From an uncultured Hungatella sp. (GTDB taxonomy: Bacteria > Bacillota > Clostridia > Lachnospirales > Lachnospiraceae): 34,643 bases of DNA. Both the position numbers and the translations under genes were made by a program. Below are positions 15,979 through 23,647 of this stretch, piece after piece (positions within the stretch are counted from its first letter, which is position 1; each line of letters opens with the position of its first letter). A model generated the notes under the pieces. The model was not told the DNA's origin and did not search any database. It saw nothing but the letters and a program-made list of their open reading frames with translations. The DNA lies in NCBI GenBank assembly GCA_947066955.1, contig CAMTAF010000033.1, positions 1 to 34,643 of the forward strand, given 5' to 3'.

Positions 15979-16045
15979 ATCATACCTTATTTTTTTATTT
16001 CCGCAAGAGGGGATTTTTCTATAACCCTTATTGATCTTTCCTATA
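15979..16045 (-). promoter_or_regulatory. CHR operon promoter with motif shared with the hydratase
   Basis: Minus strand: TATGAT (15979-15984), 16 bp, TTGCGG (16001-16006), then 18 bp to a 21-bp motif (16025-16045; TATAGGAAAGATCAATAAGG plus one G). Motif, orientation and the 18-bp spacing match the hydratase promoter, and GGTATGATAA around the -10 is also identical. TTATAG is repeated on both sides of the motif. The rest of the 306-bp gap to the antitoxin gene (16046-16170) holds only a short CCGCA/TGCGG hairpin and no gene that I can see. Confidence 0.75.
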
Positions 16046-16170
16046 ACTGCGCTCCCGCTGAACCCCCTTGCTTTCCAGCGTAACCGCAGCCTTGCGGCGC
16101 AGTCGCATCAGAGCATTCTCAAAAGCTGTACCATTGTTGTTTCAAAATGCGAGTTTTGCACGATATGACA

Positions 16171-16202
16171 TTGATAAAATATACATATTATGATAGAATA
16201 TG
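16171..16202 (+). promoter_or_regulatory. Toxin-antitoxin promoter with operator dyad
   Basis: TTGATA (16171-16176), 17 bp, TAGAAT (16194-16199) preceded by TGA (extended -10). The inverted repeat CATATT-N7-AATATG (16184-16202) straddles the -10, the expected place for autorepression by a Phd/YefM antitoxin. Confidence 0.8.
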
Positions 16203-16232
16203 ACTATATCAAAATCAAGTAGGAGGTATTCC

Positions 16233-16517
16233 ATGGAAACAATTATTAGACCGTCTTCCGATTTGCGTAATCATTATAGCGAAATATCAAAGCAGTGCCA
16301 TGAAGAAAGAAGTCCTGTTATCATTACGGTCAATGGACGTGGAGATACAGCCGTTTTGGGACTACAGGACTATTATCAGATGAAATCGGAGCTGGAATTG
16401 CTGCGGACATTGGCAGAAGCGGAAGAAGATTCGGCCAATGGCAGAACGGCACCAATACAGAACACGTTTGATGATATCCGCAAATCGCTTTTGGAGAGGA
16501 AGTCGAATGAAGTATAG
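16233..16517 (+). CDS. Phd/YefM-family antitoxin
   Basis: 94 residues. The N-terminal part has the Phd/YefM layout: RPSSDLRNHYSEISKQCHEERSPVIITVNGRGDTAVLGLQDYY. This is the strand-helix-strand DNA-binding fold that ends in the LxxYxxL-type segment, followed by a helical, Glu-rich tail (60-94) that should mask the toxin. AGGAGG precedes the ATG by 7 nt. Its last 11 nt overlap the toxin gene. Expected to repress its own promoter through the dyad just upstream. Local AT content is higher than in neighbouring genes, consistent with horizontal gain. Confidence 0.9.
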   Translation: METIIRPSSDLRNHYSEISKQCHEERSPVIITVNGRGDTAVLGLQDYYQMKSELELLRTLAEAEEDSANGRTAPIQNTFDDIRKSLLERKSNEV

Positions 16518-16818
16518 AATCGTCCGGACGGATAAAGCAGATGAACAACTGCGAGAGATTATCTTTTATATTGCTGACGATTCCGGAAGTGTTGACATCG
16601 CCCTTGGTTATCTGGAGAAGCTTGAAAAGGCAATGAACCGGTTAGCTGATTTCCCGATGTCCGGTAATATACCCAGATATTCCATTCTGAGAAAGCAGGG
16701 GTATCGGGTGCTGACCGTGGAACGTCATCTGGTATTTTACAAAATAGATGAAACGAAAAAAGAAGTGATTATCTATGCGGTGGTTGATGGGAGAAGGGAA
16801 TATAAAAATCTGATTTGA
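16507..16818 (+). CDS. RelE/ParE-superfamily toxin
   Basis: 103 residues. MKYRIVRTDKADEQLREIIFYIADDSGS opens the typical RelE/ParE beta-alpha-alpha fold; the core ends with YRVLTVERHLVFYKIDETKKEVIIYAVVDGRREYKNLI, the family C-terminal strands with a basic/aromatic patch (Arg-Tyr pairs). This matches the type II toxin family; whether it cleaves ribosome-bound mRNA (RelE) or poisons gyrase (ParE) is not decided by sequence here. The start at 16507 overlaps the antitoxin by 11 nt and has GAGAGGAAG upstream; longer in-frame starts lie inside the antitoxin gene. Confidence 0.9.
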   Translation: MKYRIVRTDKADEQLREIIFYIADDSGSVDIALGYLEKLEKAMNRLADFPMSGNIPRYSILRKQGYRVLTVERHLVFYKIDETKKEVIIYAVVDGRREYKNLI

Positions 16819-16939
16819 TGGAATACAAATTCAGTGGGCCGGCCATCCGCTTTTATGAAGATCATCATGTGGATCTGTATCACAAAAAACAGGGGATTGA
16901 TGCCGCAGAACATCTTTATGCCGTTTTTAGGATTAAGAA

Positions 16940-16980
16940 GAGGGGCGTTATGCAATCATCAAAGATTCATAACGCCCCTC
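16940..16980. terminator. Hairpin between toxin and flavin reductase genes
   Basis: A perfect 13-bp stem, GAGGGGCGTTATG (16940-16952) with CATAACGCCCCTC (16968-16980), 15-nt loop, between the convergent toxin and reductase genes. The T-rich tails are short (minus strand TTCTTAAT). Placement and stem strength favour a terminator for the reductase gene, which ends 23 nt away. Confidence 0.65.
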
Positions 16981-17003
16981 AACCTATAAGCCCTATTTAC
17001 ATA

Positions 17004-19610
17004 CTATTGATTGTCAGCAGTAACCGCCTTCGCCGCGGTACGTCCGGAGACAATGATCTCCGTGATGGCGTTGCCGCCCAGTCTGTTGCCGCCGTGGATG
17101 CCGCCGGTAACCTCGCCGGCCGCGTACAGTCCCTCGATCACATTGCCGTCCTCATCAAGCACATGGCGTTCGGTATCTACCACAACGCCGCCCATGGTGT
17201 GGTGAGTGGATGGAGCCATGAGACGGATGGTGAGCGCGGTGCCCTCTAACTTGTAAGTGTCTACGTTGTAGCTTCCGTCTTCGTTCTTCTCAACATCTCC
17301 GATGGTCCTGGAGGCGATGGCCTTGCCCACATCCTCAAACTCGCCCTGGCCCATAACTGCCATATCGTACTTCTCAATGGTGTCAAGGACAGTCTCCGCG
17401 TCCGCCTCGATTCCGATCTGGTCAAACAGAGCATTCAGCTCATCGGCGTTGGCATTCCTTCTGTAGTATCTTCCCTCAAAGTCGCCTTCCGGAGCAAGCT
17501 GGATGGGGCCTGGGATCATCTCGGAGGCATTGTAGATCTCCATGAAGACGCCCTTGGTTCCGTTGACCTCGATGCCGTTCTTGAACTCGCCAAGGGAGAG
17601 AACGTCGCGCTCAGATCCCTCGTCCACGAATCTCTTGCCAGTGGTCGGGTTGATGTACACGGCATAGTTGCCGCCGCCGAATGCCAGGTTTCCGTTGTCA
17701 ACCCAGCTGATGGGCATCATCTGAGTCCAGCCTTCGCCGGTTACCGCCGCTCCCACTTCCTGAGCCATCTCGATGCCGCTTCCTGTGAGAGAACTGCGGT
17801 TCGTGGTCTTGGTGGCAGTGGACACGTACTCAGGAGACCAGTACTTGTTGGTGTCAACAACCTTCTGGATGTTGGCAGCATAGCCGCCGGTTGCCAGGAT
17901 CACGCCCTTGTTTGCCCTTGCGGTGACCTCTGTTCCGTCGTACATGGTAGCTTTTACGCCTACCACGCGGCCGTCTTCCACCATCAGCTCCTCGGCCGTG
18001 GTTCTTCTCATGATCTGGTTCTTCTCATCCTTCTGGAGGAAGTCTGTCATAGGAGCCATGAAATAGGTTCCCCAGCGTCCGCCGTACTCCTCGGGGGTGC
18101 CGTCTCCATCCGCGTCCACATTGGCGCCGATGAACTCATTCTCTCTGTACCACAGAGCGCCGATCAGAGTTGGCTGGGTGTCTTCTATGAAGGTGGAGCC
18201 CATGCTCTCAAGCCATGGCTTGATGTCCTGTCCATCCTCGATAAACTGTTTTACCAGGTCAACGTTGCCGTAGATCCACTCAGAACCGTCAGCGCTCTGG
18301 CGCAGACCGCCGTAGTAGGTCTGGAAAATGTGCAGGTTCAGGGTGGAGAACAGAGTCAGCTCAGACTCCGGCGTGCCCGCGTCCAGCTTGGGCTGCGCCC
18401 AGTCAAGGTATGCCTTGATCTCTTTCTTTAAAGCCTGGAGAGTGGGCAGATAATCCGCGTGAACACCGTGCTTGGAAAGCTCGGCCGCATCGCCTGCCAC
18501 GTACTCGTGATCCTTGTAATAGTCCGCGTCAAACTCGTCCTCGGACCAGTCGTAGATCATCTTCAGCTCATTGATACATCCGTTGACAGATTTCACTTTG
18601 TTGTATGTATTGCCGTCAAAGCCTGTGCCTGTGGTGGCGTCGGGATCCTTCTCATCCCACACCAAGTAAGGCATCACGCTCTGGTACTGACCGCCGGATA
18701 CAAGGGTATTTCCTCCAATCTCGGCGTTCTTCTCGATCACCAGGACCGTATTGCCATCCTGAGCAGCCTGGGCAGCAGCGCTGATGCCAGCTCCGCCGGC
18801 TCCCACGATGACCACATCCCAGGTGTCCTCGATTGCATCCTGAGCCTTTACCTCAACGGTGTTGGCCGCGAACTGGGAAGCGTTGGTGATCCCTGCCTCC
18901 TCGGCGGCCGCATTGACCGCGGCTTTCAGGGCGCGGCTGGAGAAGGTGGCGCCTGACACATTGTCAACGCCGGTTCCGTTGGCCTCGATCATCTGGGGGA
19001 TCAGGATATCAAAGGCAATGTCGCCTACATGCTCGGTCTCTTTGCTGGAAGTCACCTCAATAGCGGTAACCGCCTTGTCGTCAAAAGTCACGCTGACCTC
19101 TACAGGTCCGTTGTAGCCGTCGCCGGTTCCGGTGTAAGTTCCCGCGGTAAATGCCAGCTCGCCGCCCTCTGCCGTCTCTTCTCCCTTGGCCTGGGCGATG
19201 GCGCTGGCCACTGCCTTCTGGACTGCTCCGGAAGTAAGGGTAGCTCCGGCTACCCCGTCGATCTCGTCAGACTGGGCATCCAGAATGGCCTGCTTGAGGG
19301 TATCCAGCGCAGCGCCTCCTATAGTAGGAGTCTCGCTCTCCCCTTCAATGACTACATCGGTGATCTCGCTGTCGCTGACCGTGATGGTCACGGTGACCGG
19401 TCCTCCAAAGCCCTGCTCGGAAGCAGAATAAGTGCCTGCCGTGTACAGGGACTCTGCCGCGGCTGTGGTTGTCTCCGCTGCCGTGGTGGTCTCCGGCGGC
19501 GCTGCCGTGGTGGTCTCGGTTGCCGCAGGCTGGCTCTGGCACGCAGTCATAGATGCTGCCAGGGCAGCTGCCATCACAGGGGCAGCTAAGCGTCTCTTGC
19601 TTTTTCTCAT
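17004..19610 (-). CDS. Lipoprotein flavin reductase with two FMN-binding domains (fumarate/urocanate-reductase family)
   Basis: 868 residues. A signal peptide ends in a lipobox-like SMTAC (Cys24) and is followed by a Thr/Ala/Glu linker (25-52). Two FMN-binding domains follow (about 55-140 and 152-245), each with an ApbE-type flavinylation motif: DGVAGATLTS (Thr124) and DNVSGATFSS (Thr222). The rest is an FAD-binding fumarate-reductase-type domain with GAGGAG (270-275), THHTMGG and AAGEVTGGIHGGNRLGGNA. Family members reduce fumarate, urocanate or other enoates outside the membrane, with electrons passed through covalent FMN. One FMN domain is commoner than two. The electron acceptor is unknown, and the ApbE transferase and electron donor are not in this window. 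GGGAGA lies upstream of the ATG. Confidence 0.92.
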   Translation of the reverse strand: MRKSKRRLAAPVMAAALAASMTACQSQPAATETTTAAPPETTTAAETTTAAAESLYTAGTYSASEQGFGGPVTVTITVSDSEITDVVIEGESETPTIGGAALDTLKQAILDAQSDEIDGVAGATLTSGAVQKAVASAIAQAKGEETAEGGELAFTAGTYTGTGDGYNGPVEVSVTFDDKAVTAIEVTSSKETEHVGDIAFDILIPQMIEANGTGVDNVSGATFSSRALKAAVNAAAEEAGITNASQFAANTVEVKAQDAIEDTWDVVIVGAGGAGISAAAQAAQDGNTVLVIEKNAEIGGNTLVSGGQYQSVMPYLVWDEKDPDATTGTGFDGNTYNKVKSVNGCINELKMIYDWSEDEFDADYYKDHEYVAGDAAELSKHGVHADYLPTLQALKKEIKAYLDWAQPKLDAGTPESELTLFSTLNLHIFQTYYGGLRQSADGSEWIYGNVDLVKQFIEDGQDIKPWLESMGSTFIEDTQPTLIGALWYRENEFIGANVDADGDGTPEEYGGRWGTYFMAPMTDFLQKDEKNQIMRRTTAEELMVEDGRVVGVKATMYDGTEVTARANKGVILATGGYAANIQKVVDTNKYWSPEYVSTATKTTNRSSLTGSGIEMAQEVGAAVTGEGWTQMMPISWVDNGNLAFGGGNYAVYINPTTGKRFVDEGSERDVLSLGEFKNGIEVNGTKGVFMEIYNASEMIPGPIQLAPEGDFEGRYYRRNANADELNALFDQIGIEADAETVLDTIEKYDMAVMGQGEFEDVGKAIASRTIGDVEKNEDGSYNVDTYKLEGTALTIRLMAPSTHHTMGGVVVDTERHVLDEDGNVIEGLYAAGEVTGGIHGGNRLGGNAITEIIVSGRTAAKAVTADNQ

Positions 19611-19646
19611 GTTTCATCTCTCCCTTTTTTATTTTTGCATAGCAAA

Positions 19647-19699
19647 GTTAACACTGTTAACCCTGACAAAATTTTATCACTCCTTTTACGTTTATGCAA
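19647..19699 (-). promoter_or_regulatory. Flavin reductase promoter with downstream operator palindrome
   Basis: Minus strand: TTGCAT (19694-19699), 17 bp, TAAAAT (19671-19676) with TGA before it (extended -10). The expected start site is near 19664. Immediately downstream, GTTAAC-ACT-GTTAAC (19647-19661) is a perfect 15-bp palindrome built of two GTTAAC sites, placed to block an initiating polymerase. The TetR-family product encoded nearby is a candidate ligand (inference). Confidence 0.65.
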
Positions 19700-19726
19700 G
19701 CACTTTTTCAAAACTTACAGGAAACT

Positions 19727-20011
19727 TCAATTTTCCGAAAAATAAGAGAGAAACAGCAAAATCAGAAGAATGATAAGAACACAGGCCCACAGGATATGGA
19801 GAACCCGCAGGCCTTTGTCCCCCCATCTGCCCTCCACCCACTCCCGAAGGCTCTGCCACAGTTCATCGCCGGGCGTAGGGGCGGACCGCTTCCTGGGCTC
19901 CAACCATCCCTGATCTTTTAGAAAATCCCATTTAAAGATTATAAAGAGCAAAAGAATTGCCGCCAAGACCAACACAAGACCGCTTCCAAATAAACCCATC
20001 TCATTGTACAT
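19727..20011 (-). CDS. Small two-helix membrane protein, unknown function
   Basis: 94 residues. Helix 1 spans about residues 7-26 (LFGSGLVLVLAAILLLFIIF), a charged Trp-rich loop follows (28-68, LKDQGWLEPRKRSAP then WQSLREWVEGRWGDKG), and helix 2 spans about 70-91. No recognised domain. Start 16 nt after the tetR stop, with a GGGGAGGGG ribosome site, so it is the last gene of the ABC-importer/TetR unit. The ribosome site lies beside a run of nine G residues (C on the plus strand), unusual and potentially slippage-prone. It could be an accessory subunit of the importer, but nothing in the sequence shows this. Confidence 0.7.
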   Translation of the reverse strand: MYNEMGLFGSGLVLVLAAILLLFIIFKWDFLKDQGWLEPRKRSAPTPGDELWQSLREWVEGRWGDKGLRVLHILWACVLIILLILLFLSYFSEN

Positions 20012-20027
20012 GGCCCCTCCCCCCCCC

Positions 20028-20624
20028 TCACGTCAGGCCCATGGTCTGCTCTAAGTTCCGGTAGATACGCTCCTGGATATCCACGATATCCGCTACAGGG
20101 TCCCCTCCCTCCAGCAGAAGGCCGTTGATGGTGACAAAGGCAGCCCCGTAAGCCAGAGTCTGAAAATTAAAGTAATAGGTCTTGTAAACCTCCTTGGGGA
20201 TCTTGCGCTCCTGGCAGTACATAAAAAACTGGGAAGCCATCTTCTGGAAACTTCTCCACTTCCGGATGCCGGCCTGACGCTCGTCGATGGTGTTCCAGAA
20301 GGACTCGTTGATCAGAAAGGGGTTCAGGCACAGAAAATGGATGAATGTCATGTTCATCTCCAGATGGGCCCTTTTATAGTCTGTCCCTATCTGAGCCTGA
20401 ATTTCCTCCATGGACTCTAGGAGCATGCCGTCCAGATGCTGGGAGATAGCCAAAAACAGCCCTCTCCTGCCGTCAAAATGTTTAAAGGGCGCTGCGCAGG
20501 ACACACCGCATGCCTCTGCCACCGCCCTGGCAGAAAACCCTTTCATCCCGTTCTTCTGGAGCTGGCTCACCGCTTCTTTGACCAGCTCCGCTCCCAGATC
20601 TCTTCCCGTGTCTTTCATACTCAA
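20028..20624 (-). CDS. TetR/AcrR-family transcriptional regulator
   Basis: 198 residues. The N-terminal helix-turn-helix (about 10-57) reads LVKEAVSQLQKNGMKGFSARAVAEACGV followed by PFKHFDGRRGLFLAI, the TetR pattern with AAPFKHF in place of the usual YYHF. The C-terminal 140 residues are a helical ligand domain of the type that contacts a hydrophobic effector. The TTG at 20624 has AGGA 10 nt upstream; an ATG two codons later (20618) is the alternative. Located 21 nt after the ABC ATPase stop and 16 nt before a small membrane-protein gene, so it is probably co-transcribed with the importer it may control. A GTTAAC palindrome upstream of the reductase gene is a possible target. Confidence 0.88.
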   Translation of the reverse strand: MSMKDTGRDLGAELVKEAVSQLQKNGMKGFSARAVAEACGVSCAAPFKHFDGRRGLFLAISQHLDGMLLESMEEIQAQIGTDYKRAHLEMNMTFIHFLCLNPFLINESFWNTIDERQAGIRKWRSFQKMASQFFMYCQERKIPKEVYKTYYFNFQTLAYGAAFVTINGLLLEGGDPVADIVDIQERIYRNLEQTMGLT

Positions 20625-20645
20625 AACTTATAAATCCTTTTCTTC

Positions 20646-21443
20646 TTAATTGGTCAGCATCATGCGGTCATTGGCAAATTCCTCGCCGCTGGCCTGGGCA
20701 AATTTGTGGAGAAGATCCTCAACTGTCAGCTTCTTTTTCTCCTCCCCCTCCACGTCAAAGATGATCTGCCCGTTGTTCATCATGATCAGGCGGTTGCCGA
20801 TGCTGATGGCATCCTTCATGTTGTGGGTGATCATGAGGGTGGTGAGATGATCCTGATTTACAATATTCTCCGTGGTCTCCAGCACCTTGGCAGCTGTCTT
20901 GGGATCCAGGGCAGCCGTGTGCTCGTCTAAGAGCAGGAGCTTTGGCTTCTTTAGCGTGGCCATGAGAAGGGTGAGGGCCTGCCTCTGTCCTCCGGAAAGA
21001 AGCCCCACCTTGCTGGTGAGACGGTTTTCCAGGCCAAGCCCTAACTTTGCCAGCATATCCCGGTACAGCTTCCTCTCCGCCCCCACGATCCCCGGCTTTA
21101 AGGTCCTCTTGTCCCCCCTCCTGAGGGCAAGGGCAAGGTTCTCCTCAATGCCCATGGTGGCCGCGGTGCCGTTCATGGGATCCTGGAACACCCGTCCCAG
21201 AAAAGCGGCTCTCTTGTGCTCCGGGTACTTGGTCACATCCACCCCGTCTATGAGGATCTGTCCCTCGTCCACCTTCCAGGTTCCGGCGATGGCATTGAGC
21301 AGCGTGGACTTTCCCGCGCCGTTTCCGCCGATCACGGTGACAAAATCCCCGTCCTTCAAGGTCAGGGTGAGACCCCTAAGGGCCTGCTTCTCGTTGACGG
21401 TTCCCGGATTAAAGGTCTTTGAAATATTTTTGATCTCCAGCAT
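20646..21443 (-). CDS. ABC importer ATPase (TrpZ-like)
   Basis: 265 residues. Walker A GGNGAGKST (39-47), Q-loop Gln87, signature LSGGQ (149-153), Walker B LLLLDEH (Asp173, Glu174) and switch His in ITHNM. The LLDEHTAALDP segment with His after DE and the VFQDPMNGTAATMGIEENLALA block are characteristic of ATPases paired with PF04392-type binding proteins (tryptophan/tyrosine and other small-molecule importers). The ATG overlaps the permease stop in TGATG, with GGGGGG about 11 nt upstream. The 17 extra upstream codons in the longer frame lie within the permease gene. Confidence 0.93.
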   Translation of the reverse strand: MLEIKNISKTFNPGTVNEKQALRGLTLTLKDGDFVTVIGGNGAGKSTLLNAIAGTWKVDEGQILIDGVDVTKYPEHKRAAFLGRVFQDPMNGTAATMGIEENLALALRRGDKRTLKPGIVGAERKLYRDMLAKLGLGLENRLTSKVGLLSGGQRQALTLLMATLKKPKLLLLDEHTAALDPKTAAKVLETTENIVNQDHLTTLMITHNMKDAISIGNRLIMMNNGQIIFDVEGEEKKKLTVEDLLHKFAQASGEEFANDRMMLTN

Positions 21444-22363
21444 CAGGAATTGCCCCCCTTCTTTACAGGCTTTGAAAAATACCGCTCCTGCCACACAGGG
21501 ATGGCCAGGAACACCGCCACCACCAGGGCTGACAAAAGCTTCAGCAGATCCGTGTCGATTCCCAGCCAGATCACCACCTGAAGCACCAGATAGTAGATGA
21601 TGGAGCCAAGGGACACTGCCAGCAGTTTAAAGCCGAAATTGCGGAACACTTTTCCGAACACTGCCTCGCCGATAATGACCGCGGCCAGGCCGATGACAAT
21701 GGCGCCTCTTCCCATGTTGATGTCCGCAAAGCCCTGATACTGGGTCAGGAGGGATCCGGAGAGGGCCACCAGGCCGTTGGAGATCATCAGCCCCAGGACC
21801 CGGCAGAAATCCGTGTTGATGCCCTGGGCCCTGGACATCTTGTCATTGCATCCAGTGGCCCTCAAAGAGCACCCTAACTCCGTGCCGAAGAACCAGTACA
21901 GGATCAAAATCAGGACCACAGAGGTCAAGGCCACCACAAGGATGGTATTTTTATAGAAAGGCACGTTTTTAATAAACCGCAGGGACACCAGAAGACTGTA
22001 TTTGTCCACATTGATGGCCTGGTTTGCCTTTCCCATTATTTTCAGATTTACAGACCACAGCCCCAGCTGGGTCAGGATACCGGATAAAATAGCAGGAATT
22101 CCCATAAAAGTGTGGAAAAGCCCGGTGGCAAGACCGGAGAGCATGCCCGCGCCGAAAGCGGCTGCCATGGAAACCCACACATTGCTTCCATTTAACATCA
22201 TCATGATAAAGACCGCGCCGCCGGTACACATGGAACCGTCCACAGTCAGATCCGCAACGTCAAGAATACGGTAGGTAATATAAACGCCGATGGCCATGAT
22301 CCCCCAGATCAATCCCTGGGCCGCCGCTCCCGGCAGCGCGTTAATCAAAATCATAATATCCAT
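21443..22363 (-). CDS. ABC importer permease (TrpY-like)
   Basis: 306 residues with about 8-9 membrane helices. The LIWGIMAIGVYITYRILDVADLTVDGSM opening and the SLRATGCNDKMSRAQGIN cytoplasmic loop, which holds the EAA-like coupling site, match the BPD_transp_2 permeases (LivH/RbsC relatives) found with PF04392-type binding proteins. The ATG at 22363 was chosen because AGGAG lies 8 nt upstream; a TTG two codons earlier is the other option. Translationally coupled to the ATPase. Substrate class inferred from neighbours only: tryptophan, tyrosine or another small organic molecule. Confidence 0.92.
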   Translation of the reverse strand: MDIMILINALPGAAAQGLIWGIMAIGVYITYRILDVADLTVDGSMCTGGAVFIMMMLNGSNVWVSMAAAFGAGMLSGLATGLFHTFMGIPAILSGILTQLGLWSVNLKIMGKANQAINVDKYSLLVSLRFIKNVPFYKNTILVVALTSVVLILILYWFFGTELGCSLRATGCNDKMSRAQGINTDFCRVLGLMISNGLVALSGSLLTQYQGFADINMGRGAIVIGLAAVIIGEAVFGKVFRNFGFKLLAVSLGSIIYYLVLQVVIWLGIDTDLLKLLSALVVAVFLAIPVWQERYFSKPVKKGGNS

Positions 22364-22424
22364 AATCAAATCTCCTAGCTGTCTTCTGTTGATCGATTCT
22401 CATCCGGCCCATGCGCAGATAAGA

Positions 22425-22456
22425 GGGCAGCCGGAAACCGCTCTTTCCCGCTGCCC
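22425..22456 (-). other. Intercistronic hairpin between binding protein and permease
   Basis: GGGCAGC (22425-22431) pairs with GCTGCCC (22450-22456) and the stem continues inward with GGAAA/TTTCC across one mismatch, giving about 12 bp. On the minus strand it is followed by TCTTATCT, and AGATAAGA-like arms flank both sides. It starts 16 nt after the binding-protein stop codon. Such elements usually give partial termination or 3' end stabilisation, so more binding protein than permease is made. Confidence 0.7.
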
Positions 22457-22471
22457 CCGCATGTTTCTTAT

Positions 22472-23497
22472 CTACTGGATGGCCTCATAGTCCTCCGGGA
22501 TCTCAACTCCCAGAGCGTCACAGATGGTCTTGTTGTACTTCTTGGTAAACTGAGGCGCGTACTCAATGGGCATCTGGGAAATGTCAGCCTCTCCCTTAAG
22601 GATCTTTGCGGCCATCTTCCCGGTCCCCACGCCCAGGTCATAGTAGCTGATGGACAGGGTCACCACGCCGCACCCTGCGCAGATCCCCTCTTCGCCAGTA
22701 ATTACCGGCACCCCTGCGGGACGGCAGATATTGTCGATGATCTCCGCGGCAGCTGCAGCAGTGTTGTCCGTGGGCACGTAGATTACGTCGCAGTCCTCGG
22801 AAGCCTTTGTAGCCACTGTTGACAGATCGTTGGAGTCGGAGAAGGAATAGTACTCGCAGGCGTAGCCCAGTTCCTCCAGGGCCACCTTCACCGTGTCCAC
22901 CTGGTACTGGGAATTGGCTTCCGCGGAACAGTAGAGAAGCCCTACTTTTTTAGCGTCAGGAAACAGCTCGTGGAGCATGGCCGCCTGCTCGTCAAGAGGG
23001 GCCAGGTCAGAGGTTCCGGAGATATTGCCCCCTACAGTGCCGCTGAAATTGTCGATCCCTAAGGCCACGCCGTACTCGGTGACAGAGGTGCCCAGCACCG
23101 GAATCTCATTGGTCCCTGCCTGAGCCGCCTGAAGAGCCGGCGTGGCGTTAGCCAGAATCAGATCCACATTGGCGGAGACAAAACTGTTGATAATCGTGGA
23201 ACAGGTGTTGGAATCACCCTGGGCATTCTGTTCGTCAAAAATAACCCTGTCCCCAAACTCTTCCGTCAGGGCATCCTTAAAACCTTTTGTGGCTGCATCC
23301 AGGGCATCGTGCTGCACCAGCTGGCAGATTCCCACTTTGTATGTCTTCTGGTCCGCTGATCCGGAACCCGCGGCCGTGGTAGCGGCATCTCCTGCCGGAG
23401 CCCCTGTTGTCTCGTTGGCTGAGCCGGAACAGGCGGCCATGGACACGGCCATCACTCCGGCAAGCATCAAAGATGCCAGTTTTTTTGTTCTTTTCAT
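22472..23497 (-). CDS. ABC importer substrate-binding lipoprotein (TrpX-like, PF04392 type)
   Basis: 341 residues. Lipoprotein signal with SMAAC (Cys23), a Gly/Ala/Thr linker (24-50), then the type I periplasmic-binding-protein fold: YKVGICQLVQHDALDAATKGFKDAL, an ILANATPALQAAQAGTNEIPVLGTSVT segment and VGLLYCSAEANSQYQ. The layout is that of the ABC_sub_bind family, whose studied members bind tryptophan or tyrosine. Six or more Cys residues in the mature part (for example GEEGICAGCGVV) are unusual for a secreted protein. First gene of the five-gene unit, behind its own strong promoter, with GGGGAG about 9 nt before the ATG. Confidence 0.93.
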   Translation of the reverse strand: MKRTKKLASLMLAGVMAVSMAACSGSANETTGAPAGDAATTAAGSGSADQKTYKVGICQLVQHDALDAATKGFKDALTEEFGDRVIFDEQNAQGDSNTCSTIINSFVSANVDLILANATPALQAAQAGTNEIPVLGTSVTEYGVALGIDNFSGTVGGNISGTSDLAPLDEQAAMLHELFPDAKKVGLLYCSAEANSQYQVDTVKVALEELGYACEYYSFSDSNDLSTVATKASEDCDVIYVPTDNTAAAAAEIIDNICRPAGVPVITGEEGICAGCGVVTLSISYYDLGVGTGKMAAKILKGEADISQMPIEYAPQFTKKYNKTICDALGVEIPEDYEAIQ

Positions 23498-23552
23498 GAT
23501 ACACGTTCTCCCCTTCTATAATAAAGTCGATCCCTCTCGGAATCCTTGTGTT

Positions 23553-23581
23553 ATCATACTACAAAAATACGGGAACGTCAA
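23553..23581 (-). promoter_or_regulatory. Sigma-A promoter of the ABC importer operon
   Basis: Minus strand: TTGACG (23576-23581), 17 bp, TATGAT (23553-23558), followed about 50 bp later by the binding-protein ATG. A near-consensus constitutive-looking promoter. No T-box or riboswitch was recognised between it and the gene. Confidence 0.82.
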
Positions 23582-23625
23582 TCTTATGTAACTTTAAATT
23601 TCCATAAATTCAACGTGATAAAGCA

Positions 23626-23640
23626 GTCCTTTTTGAGGAC
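23626..23640 (-). terminator. Weak terminator after the dipeptidase gene
   Basis: GTCCT (23626-23630) and AGGAC (23636-23640) form a 5-bp stem with an A-rich loop on the minus strand, followed by TGCTTTATC. It sits 7 nt past the dipeptidase stop. Short stem, so only a tentative call. Confidence 0.35.
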
Positions 23641-23647
23641 AGTTCTC

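Noticed and set aside
16818-17249. Open frame of 143 codons overlapping the toxin stop (TGATG)
   Set aside because: After about 40 codons it runs through a 13-bp terminator stem and then antisense to the reductase gene. There is no ribosome site of its own. At best the first 40 codons are a remnant.
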